NCBI RefSeq assembly: GCF_009905375.1 | Contig: NC_133650.1 | Location: 142,801,296 to 142,865,295 of the forward strand | From: Apium graveolens | Taxonomy: Eukaryota; Streptophyta; Magnoliopsida; Apiales; Apiaceae | Length of the DNA: 64,000 nt | Reading direction: 5' to 3' | Part shown: positions 56,134 to 64,000 of the stretch, piece after piece | How positions within the stretch are numbered: the first letter of the stretch is position 1 | How the letters are laid out: every line of letters starts with the position of its first letter | The notes under the pieces: generated by a model | What the model was told of the DNA's origin: nothing | The model's input: only the letters and a program-made list of their open reading frames with translations | The model's database searches: none | Translations under genes and position numbers: made by a program

Positions 56134-57038
56134 GTGATGCAGACCAAACGATTGCTTCGACAAGGATGTGAGATGTACATAGCTTATGTGTTAGATACTG
56201 AAAAAGGAAGTCCTAAACTAGAAGACATTCCAGCTGTATGTGAGTTTCCGGACGTCTTTCCAGACGAGCTTCCAGGGTTACCGCCAGATCGAGAAATTGA
56301 ATTCACGATTGATCTAGCACCAGGTACAGAACCAGTTTCGAAAGCTCCTTATCGAATGGCTCCAGTCGAGATGAAGGAATTATCAACGCAACTGCAAGAT
56401 CTTCTAAACCGAGGCATCATACGACCTAGTGTATCCCCATGGGGTGCACCGGTATTGTTTGTGAAGAAGAAAGATGGCAGCATGCGATTATGCATCGACT
56501 ATAGGGAATTGAATAAGCTCACTATCAAGGACAAGTATCCTTTACCGATAATCAACGATTTGTTCGATCAGCTAAAAGGAGCTGCATGATTTCAAAGATA
56601 GATTTGCGATCAGGTTATCATCAATTGAAGATTAAAGCTGAAGATATTCCCAAGACTGTGTTTCGTACGAGATATGGACATTATGAGTTTCTTGTAATGG
56701 CATTCGGTTTAACTAACGCGCCAGCAACATTCATGGATCTGATGAACAGAGTATTCAAGAAATATTTGGATAAATTTGTGATCGTATTTATTGATGACAT
56801 CTTGATTTACTCAAAGACGGAAGAAGAGCATGCTGAGCACTTGAGGATAGCTTTGGAAATTCTGAGGAAAGAGCAACTGTACGCAAAATTCTCGAAATGT
56901 GAATTCTGGTTAAAGGAAGTACAATTTTTAGGGCACATCATCAGTAGGGAAAGCATCCAAGTCGATCCAGCGAAGATTGAAGCTGTGTTAAATTGGGAAA
57001 GACCAAATACACCGACAGAAGTTCGAAGTTTCTTGTGA
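56134..57038 (+). pseudogene. Element A reverse transcriptase
   Basis: In frame with gag: [40 protein letters not shown]; a one-base loss at about 56586 (after LKGAA) moves to the next frame, which continues [33 protein letters not shown] and [13 protein letters not shown] (active site). It ends at a TGA at 57036 where GYYRRF should follow, consistent with GGA to TGA. Confidence 0.92.
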
Positions 57039-57686
57039 TTGACAGGATATTATAGAAGATTTGTCAAAGATTTTGCGAAAATAGCAACGCCGTTGACCAA
57101 GTTAACTCGAAAAAGTGAAAAATTCGTATGGGATGACAAATGTGAAGAAAGTTTCCAAGAACTGAAGAATCAGTTGGTAACCGCACCGGTACTCGTATTA
57201 CCAGACGAGTATGGGAATTTCATCATTTTCAGCGATGCTTCATATCGCGGATTAGGATGTGTATTAATGCAGCACGGTAACGTCATTGCATATGCTTCGA
57301 GACAACTCAAACCTCATGAACAGAAATATCCTACTCATGACCTGGAATTAGCAGCGATCATATTTGCGTTGAAGCTGTGGAGACACTATCTCCATGGTGA
57401 GAAATGCGAAATCTACACAGATCATAAAAGTATGAAGTACATCTTTACGCAAAAGGAACTGAACATGAGATAACGTCAATGGCTGAAATTGATTAAAGAT
57501 TACGATGTCACGATCAGTTATCATCCAGGAAAAGCAAATGTTGTAGCAGATGCGCTGAGCAGGAAAGAAAGATTGAATTTGTTAACTTCATGCGAAGAAT
57601 TAGCCAAGGAATTCGATAGATTGGAAATCGAAATTCGTGTACCTAATGAAATTACAGAAGCTATCTACGTTATGACTACGTTATGA
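57039..57686 (+). pseudogene. Element A RNase H
   Basis: [16 protein letters not shown] precedes the domain: [15 protein letters not shown] (Asp), [17 protein letters not shown] (Glu), [19 protein letters not shown] (Asp), then [12 protein letters not shown] (Asp). A TAA at about 57471 fits CAA to TAA, and the frame changes near 57680. Confidence 0.9.
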
Positions 57687-58640
57687 CCTTTCAGCCGGAG
57701 TTGCTAGAAAAGATTCGCCGCTGTCAAGAAGAAGTGATGAGTTTGGATGATGACTTAACCGGAGAAGAAATCACAACTCAGAAGGATAATGAAGGAATTT
57801 TACGCTTTACATCAAGAATCTGGATTCCTAACGTGGCAGAATTGAAAGAAGAAATATTGCGAGATGCGCACAGTTCGAAGTATTCCATTCATCCAGGAAG
57901 TACAAAAATGTATCGCGATTTGAAGGAAAACTTTTGGTGGCCAAATATGAAGAAGGAAATAGCATAATGGGTAAGTAAATGCTACGCATGCCAGAGGGTC
58001 AAAGCGGAACATCAACGTTCGAGCGGATTATTACAAACGTTAGATATTCCAGAATGGAAATGGGAACATTTAGCAATGGATTTCGTGGTAGGACTATCAA
58101 GGACTAAAGAAAATCATGATGCGATATGGGTAATCATTGACAGACTAACGAAGTCGGCACATTTTCTACCAATTAATGAAAGATTTTCACTCGACAAGCT
58201 AGTGCATTTGTATCTCAAGGAAATTGTGATGCGACATGGAGTTCCAATATCTATCGTGTCTGATCGAGATCCCCGTTTCAATTCAAGATTTTGGAGATAA
58301 TTTCAGGAATGTCTTGGAACTAAATTAAACATGAGTACCGCGTATCATCCGCAAACCGATGGGCAAAGTGAAAAAACTATCCAAACAATTGAAGACATGC
58401 TACGAGTTTGTGCGATTGATTCCGAAGGCAATTGGGATGAGCACTTACCTTTGGTTGAATTTTCTTACAACAACAGTTATCACGCAAGCATTGGAATGCC
58501 ACCGTACGAAGCATTATACGGAAGAAAATGCAGATCACCAGTACATTGGGATGAAGTGGGAGAACACAAGATTTTGGGTCCAGAATTAATCCAACAGACT
58601 AAAGAAAAGATTGATCTTATTCGAAAATGACTCGATGCAG
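57683..58640 (+). pseudogene. Element A integrase
   Basis: Zinc-binding region: SSKYSIHPGSTKMYRDL, then [14 protein letters not shown] (C-x2-C intact). Core: Asp in [11 protein letters not shown], Asp in [11 protein letters not shown], Glu in [14 protein letters not shown]. Stops at 57965, 58298 and 58628 lie in the same frame; the last (TGA before LDAAQNRQ) fits CGA to TGA. Confidence 0.9.
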
Positions 58641-59111
58641 CACAAAACAGGCAATGCAAATATGCAGACCAAGGAAGGAAGAATATGGACTACCAGGAAG
58701 GAGAACACGTATTACTCAAAATATCGCCATGGAAAGGATTGACCAGATTTGGTAACAAGGGTAAATTAAAGCCACGATACATCGGACCTTTTGAGGTTTT
58801 GAAGAAAGTGGGAAAAGTTGCGTACGAATTAGCTTTACCGCCTCATATGCAACATATTCACAATGTGTTTCACGTGTCGATGCTTAAGCGATATAATCCT
58901 AATTCTAAGCATGTAATCGAGTATGAACCGATAGATATTCAACCAGTTTTTTGTAGAACAACCGATAAGAATTTTAGATCGGCGAGAGAAAGTGTTGAGA
59001 AATAAGTCTGTATATTTAGTGCGAGTGTTGTGGAAAAATCCTATGGTTGAAGAATCAACCGGGGAACTTGAGAGTGAAATGTTAGAAAAATATCCTCATT
59101 TATTTTCATAG
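58641..59111 (+). pseudogene. Element A integrase C-terminus with chromodomain-like end
   Basis: LLKISPWKGLTRFGNKGKLK and RYIGPFEVLKKVGKVAYEL form the GPY/F-like module. After a frame change near 58960, VYLVRVLWKNPMVEEST and MLEKYPHLFS form the chromodomain-like end, closing at a TAG at 59109. It is orthologous in layout to the B tail at 42831-43253. Confidence 0.85.
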
Positions 59112-59137
59112 TGAGATTCTGAGGACAGAATCCTATT

Positions 59138-59150
59138 AAGGGGGGAAGGA
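59138..59150 (+). other. Element A polypurine tract
   Basis: AAGGGGGGAAGGA ends one base before the 3' LTR TG; a perfect purine run. Confidence 0.92.
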
Positions 59151-59741
59151 TGTAACGTCTGGGAAATCTACGTCTGTATTATATCATATGGATAATAAAT
59201 TATGTGTATTAATGTGTTATTATGAGTAATTATCTGTCAAACCCTAATTGCTACATGTTACGTGTATTATGTGTCATTCCGACATTTTTAAGATATTTTT
59301 CAGATATTTTGTTTTGCATTCATCGCTTTCATTTCAAACGTTTTATGACCCAAACCATGATTTTAAAGCCAGTATTTGAAATAAAAATAATGGGCCTTAT
59401 TTTTCATCAAGCGGCTTTTACAATCGCATTATTTTGAACATCTAGGCATTTTATAAATTTTCTCGTTTTGCGAAAAATGACTTTTCCGGGCCCAATTGGG
59501 TGTTAAAAACCCCACAAAAATCACATTTTTACTTTTATAAAATTATTGGACTTTTATTTATACCATTTCTTTGTATTTTTGCATTATTAACAATTTTTGG
59601 GAAATTTTGTCATATATATTGTATATATAAAATATTTATAAATTAAATTTTAATACTCAAAAATTATAAAAATTAGGGCCAAATATTTTTATTAGATGTA
59701 TAATTAGCTCCTTAATTTTACTTAGGGGTATTATTTTTTAC

Positions 59742-59752
59742 ACTATAAATAG
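59742..59752 (+). promoter_or_regulatory. Possible TATA box in A LTR
   Basis: CACTATAAATAGCC, about 590 bp into the LTR and about 145 bp before the donor-like site at 59896. The 5' LTR has CTAAAAATAC at the same place, so its promoter may be damaged. Confidence 0.4.
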
Positions 59753-62258
59753 CCTAATTATCAGTTAATTATAATTAATTAATTATTAAAATTCTGCAAA
59801 TTTTTTGGAAATTCTCTGAAGAACAATTCGGGTCGGAATTCGGGTCAGAAATCAATCGGTGATTTTGAACGTTTCTGAGCATCAAATCGATCGATGTGAG
59901 TATCCAAATAGATCCTCTCGATTTGTTCTTTCGATTTCTGGTATCAAAATCATGTTTTGATGTGTTAATTTTCAATTTCGATTTCTAGGGTTTATACCCG
60001 ATTTGGTACTTTTTGATTCTGGGGTTAATTGTTGAAATTGATGTTGTAAATAGCTTTATTTGATGGTTTATGATCGATTCCTGCTAATTAATTTTACTGA
60101 CGATTGTTTGAATCGATAGAACGATATCTAGGGTTTATGTGTTTTTTTAATTGATCGTTTTTTATTATACAGATAGCTGAGGTATATAGTGATATAGGGG
60201 TTTGATCCTCTGATACCCAAATCCATTTTCTGATTTGTGTTTCTGAATTATAATTAATTATTTATATTTTATAAAAATCAAAATTAGTTTTATTAATTCT
60301 AAAATTGTAATAAAAAATCAGTTTTAAATTCTGAAAATTATTATTAATATTCCTAAATTATGTTCTTAATTTATAAATTTGAATTTAGTTATTTAATTAA
60401 TTATTTAATCATTTATCTAATTATTTATCTATTTATTTATTATTTAGTAATTAAGTAATTAATTAATAATTAAAGATTAAAAATTAATCGGATAGTATAA
60501 TTTAAAGATTCGATAATTCGTGAAATAAAACGAGTAACTTGTATCTATTCGAGTAATTGAACGATGAGTTATATTACGATTATTCGAGCGATATATAATT
60601 ATTTGAAGAATATCAGAATAATTATTCATAATGAATAATTAAATACAAATAATCAATTAAACCGTAATAATAATCTTAGTAGTTCAATAATTATGCGAGT
60701 AATGCGAGTAACTCATAGAAATCCGAGTAGTTGATCGTTGAGTTGGAATATGATTTGAATAACAATTTATTTATTCGATAAAGAACGTATCAGCTAATGA
60801 TATCGATTATTTATTTGTAAATAATCGATATAATCGAGTAAGTAATAGTAAATTGTAAATATTTGTATTAAATTGTAATTAATCCAAATAATTAGAGATT
60901 AATTATTTTAAATTATTAAATAATTATTTATTAATTATTTATTAATTATTATTTATTTATTAATTTTTTAAAAATGATTAATTACTTCGTTAATTAATCA
61001 AATAATTTTCAGTAAATCATAACATATTCATTTTAATTCCAAAAATTATAGAATTTTTTTTTTGACTCTGAGTTTCTTAAATAATTATTTAAAAATTATT
61101 CTAGGATTTTAAAATTAGTAATAATTATTTATATTGAATAATAAATTGAATTATCAGTGTTTAATTGATATTAATTAGACTGTTAGTCCGATTTGGGTAA
61201 AACGAAAGCCTTTTGACTCAGAAAAATGAATTATTTTCATTAAAAATAATAATAAAGCCTAATCTCTTCTAGAAATTAGTTGACTTTGTTATTTGTTTGA
61301 TTATCAGTCGAAGTGCATGCCGAGAAGAGTCCGAAAAATTCCAGAAAAATAGGAAACAATGCAGATGATGATCAGTGAAGCGATCGGCGAGTCGATTTTA
61401 ATTCTAAAAATTATTTTAACTATGAAAATGATTATGTGCTTATGTGCTTATGTGCTTATGTGTATTATGTGATTAATCGAGTCTTACTTGCTAATATATA
61501 ATATACGAGTCAGTCATAAGCGCATGGGTAGACAATAGGAACGATGTGAAGTCGATTCAAGATGCAATTGAAGTACGAAATGACTTAACAGTCTATTTTT
61601 GCTAACAGAAGCTAAGCCAGCAAGGCAGGCTGAGTAGGTGATAGACGAAGGTGATTTATTTGTAGTAAGTCGCACAGAAGGCAAGTTTCTCCCTTATTCT
61701 ATTTTCAGAATAGTGATATTTCTTCAGAGTCTTATCACGCTTGCACTCTTTTGATTCTCTTGTCTATATTTCATTTCGATTCTTGCTTATCCTTTCCATT
61801 TGACTTTATTGTTCATATTCCAATTGTTACTCACAATTATTGATATATTCTGGTGATTAGAATATGTCAAAGCATACCGATTATTCCGGTTGCTATTCCA
61901 GGGACTGGATAATGATACTTTGGGGATTAAGTTTACTTAATCCTAAGGACCGGGACATAACCGGATCCTTGAGATGGGTCGTAGTGCCTGGGTGCCCGAC
62001 GGGATCTATATAGTGAGATATAGATCTGTACTGTATCCTGGCTGATCAGCAGGGTATATATGCGAACTTGAGTCCATTTTAGTTCATTGGTATTCGCCAG
62101 TAATGGCCTTCTTTCTATTCTCGCGGGGTTGTATCTTTGCAGATAAACCCGGGTTTCGGTTTTATTTAAATTGATTTAACACTGTTCATATATTTTGCGG
62201 ACTTGTTGAGCAATTTTTGGCTCACCCTTTTTGTTGTTATTCACCTTATTATTTTCAG

Positions 62259-62381
62259 TTAAGAAGAAATATGAAACCTATCAGGACTCGAGTGGTAAAG
62301 AAGCAGGTCAAGCCTCGGGATCCTCTCATACCCAAGGTGTTGATCCCAATCCAGGAAGAAAGCTTTGAGTTGCCCGAACAG
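62259..62381 (+). other. Putative LTR mini-exon in A 3' LTR (123 nt)
   Basis: Same acceptor, ATG (62271) and donor as at 37777-37899; over the 111 coding bases there are two differences, one silent (Pro) and one Arg to Gln. Confidence 0.55.
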
Positions 62382-62667
62382 GTGGAGTGTAGATAGTTAG
62401 TGTGTGTGTTTGAATAAAAGATGAACATAGTTTAAAACTGATTAGACAATGGTTTGTATTAAAGAGAGTTTGTCAGATTTTGAATTTTAGTTTGTAATAA
62501 AAGTAGTTAGTGGTTCTTGTTTTTATACTTCAACCTAAAAAGATCCTAGTTAGTGTTAAAGGGGTTTAGATTCATTTTTTTATTATTTGTTAATCAAATT
62601 TTATAGGTTTGGTGATTAGCTAGTATCCCCAGACTTTTACCCCGGGTCTGGAGGGCGTTACACTTCT

Positions 62668-63918
62668 CATCTAATTCTTTATATAGGGCTCACTAGGTTT
62701 TCATATAATTAATATATCAATATATATTATTATGTAAATCCCACACTTTATTTTATAAAATGTTTAAATAATAATTAAAACTATTTTAATCATTATTTTT
62801 CTAAACTCTTTAGAAAACAACTTGCTCTCTCAAAATACCTTCATCAATAAATTAATCTTTTTATGGTGTGACCCTGTAGGTTCAATATTAAGCCGGTAGT
62901 AGAAATAAATAATAATAAACCATCTATTTATTATTTATATGAATTCTAAAATTCATTAAATATAATTAACTGATTAATTATATTTATTATACATCGTGAC
63001 TGATGTTTCTCAATATATCGCGACTATCCGGATAATATGAATTCACTGCTTAGAATACCAAGAACCTGTCAATGACTAGTTACCGTACAATGAATTCCTT
63101 CTGCCCTTACAATTAACGGATTAAATACAAGGCATGGATCTTGTGTCAGGCCTTATCAAATTTAATCATATGATTTCTTATTCATAATGCAAAGTTCATA
63201 TTAATGCAAATTAGAAACTCCTTTCTAATTTCATACACTCTGGCCAGAGATTCCAGAATTCGTATACTAAGAATAACATAGGATATTCTCTTCCTATACT
63301 GGAAGAAGTAGATCCTCTATTGACACTAACGATCTCCATACACAAATCCCTATGCCCAGAATAGACCTAATGGATGTCCTTGAGACTAAGGACTAAACCA
63401 ATCATAGTTCATTATATACAAGATAACTATAACGATCCCAAGTCTAAGGACACTTGTACAACTATCACTCAGTGAATAACTATTGACACATGAGTAATCT
63501 CCAATAGTTTTCCAACTTATCGAGTCATGTTCAGTGAAATTATTCCCTAATAAGCACCTACATACTAGCTATAGTGTCACCACACAAATACCTATGAGAA
63601 CAGACATCCTCCCGAAAGGAGCAAGCATAGTATGTACCAATCTTTGTGGATTTACTAACTTCCAATTAGTTATCCTATGCTCAGGAATTGTTTAAGTCTA
63701 AAGTTATCATCTTCTAGATCTCACTATTACAATCTCATTATAATTCTAGAAGCTTTACTCTAAACTATGGAACATCTTATTCAAAACACTTTAAATAGAT
63801 AAAGCCCATAATAAAAACCAAAACAAGTCTTTTATTAATATTAATGAAAACAAATAAGAATACAAGAAAGTTCTTCCTAACTCATCATACGTGATTGTAT
63901 TTAGGACAAACACTTTCA
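62668..63918 (-). repeat. Element G 3' LTR, right piece
   Basis: Continues the LTR cut by A. It shares long stretches with the F LTRs (TATGGTGTGACCCTGTAGG, AAGCCGGTAGTAGAAATAAA, ACTAGCTATAGTGTCACCAC) at clear divergence, and ends TTTAGGACAAACACTTTCA at 63918. With the left piece the LTR is about 1.6 kb, like F. Confidence 0.87.
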
Positions 63919-64000
63919 ATCTCCCACTTGAACTAAAGCCAATCACCCTGGTATTTAATACCCATCTTCTCTTTATGACGATCAAAGTGAATCTGAGACA
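63919..64000 (-). pseudogene. Element G PPT and end of pol (runs off window)
   Basis: Minus strand AAGTGGGAGAT before the LTR is the PPT. Upstream, in one frame, HFDRHKEKMGIKYQGDWL-stop matches the final codons of copia RNase H in F. The rest of G lies right of the window. Confidence 0.8.

Larger units (their letters stand above)
34705..62662 (+). mobile_element. Element A: Ty3/gypsy chromovirus (Tekay/Del-like), host of B and C
   Basis: LTRs at 34705-38183 and 59151-62662 are long direct repeats; CTTCT at 34700-34704 and 62663-62667 is the target duplication. Order on the plus strand: 5' LTR, degenerate PBS, pre-gag ORF, foreign DNA of B and C (39119-54701), gag, protease, RT, RNase H, integrase, chromodomain-like tail, PPT, 3' LTR. 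By eye the first ~370 bp of the LTRs differ at roughly 15 places. Gag-pol has many stops and shifts. Its insertion split the G LTR. Confidence 0.93.
59151..62662 (+). repeat. Element A 3' LTR (3512 bp)
   Basis: Starts TGTAACGTCTGGGAAATC and ends GGAGGGCGTTACA; direct repeat of 34705-38183. The donor-like GTGAGTATCC is at 59896 and the mini-exon at 62259-62381. Confidence 0.94.

Noticed and set aside
34705..62662. Reading the two A repeats as unrelated solo LTRs
   Set aside because: Same orientation, CTTCT only at the outer edges, a perfect PPT before the second and pol in matching orientation show they are the two ends of one element.
1..64000. Host protein-coding genes between elements
   Set aside because: Every interval examined is accounted for by an LTR, a UTR or a pol/gag remnant; no other coding signal stands out.

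Overview
The window is eukaryotic nuclear DNA from a plant, most likely a eudicot with a large repeat-rich genome. I see no host gene, rRNA, tRNA, prokaryotic operon or CRISPR array. Essentially every base belongs to nested, decayed LTR retrotransposons of plant lineages: Ty3/gypsy Tat and chromovirus (Tekay/Del-like), and Ty1/copia SIRE-like plus a second copia type. The species cannot be fixed from the sequence alone.

Layout (element letters are mine). H (1-8061, minus) is a Tat-lineage gypsy running off the left edge. It has a 5' LTR, PBS, gag, protease, RT, RNase H, a second archaeal-type RNase H and integrase, followed by an antisense intron-containing ORF at 1-1481. H sits in the RT of E, a plus-strand SIRE-like copia (8062-9634, resuming at 33889-34355). 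D (9635-33888, minus; TSD ATATG) is another SIRE-like copia inserted 13 bp into the 3' LTR of E. D carries two insertions: F (13334-21308, minus copia, TSD GGACA) in its very long 3' ORF, and C' (28496-32639, a 4.1-kb solo LTR, TSD GCTTG) in its gag. The LTR of G, a copia related to F, starts at 34356, is split by A and resumes at 62668-63918. A (34705-62662, plus; TSD CTTCT) is a 28-kb span of a Tekay-like chromovirus with 3.5-kb LTRs. Inside A lies B (39119-51442, minus, Tekay-like, 3.7-kb LTR). The 5' LTR of B is cut by C (51443-54701, truncated, same family as C'). C is fused directly to the gag of A by a deletion. The deepest chain is E > G > A > B > C.

All gag-pol regions are broken by stops and some frameshifts, so the copies look immobile. 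Several stops fit C-to-T change (CAA to TAA, CGA to TGA), as expected of old methylated repeats.

The most interesting signal is shared by the three long-LTR chromovirus families (A, B, C/C'). Each LTR holds, near its 3' end, a mini-exon of 93 or 123 nt. It has an acceptor-like AG in front, its own ATG, and a phase-0 donor just before a stop. In A and B the next acceptor lies just inside the element, so the intron (477 and 475 nt) would span the LTR end and PBS and join the LTR-encoded peptide in frame to a pre-gag ORF. Other notable items are a 1,518-codon 3' ORF in D (in frame apart from point stops), a CCGACGGATGA-type motif spread through LTR, UTR and coding parts of D and E with about 23-bp phasing in the LTRs, a spliced antisense ORF in H, and a 31-bp perfect inverted repeat in only one LTR of F.
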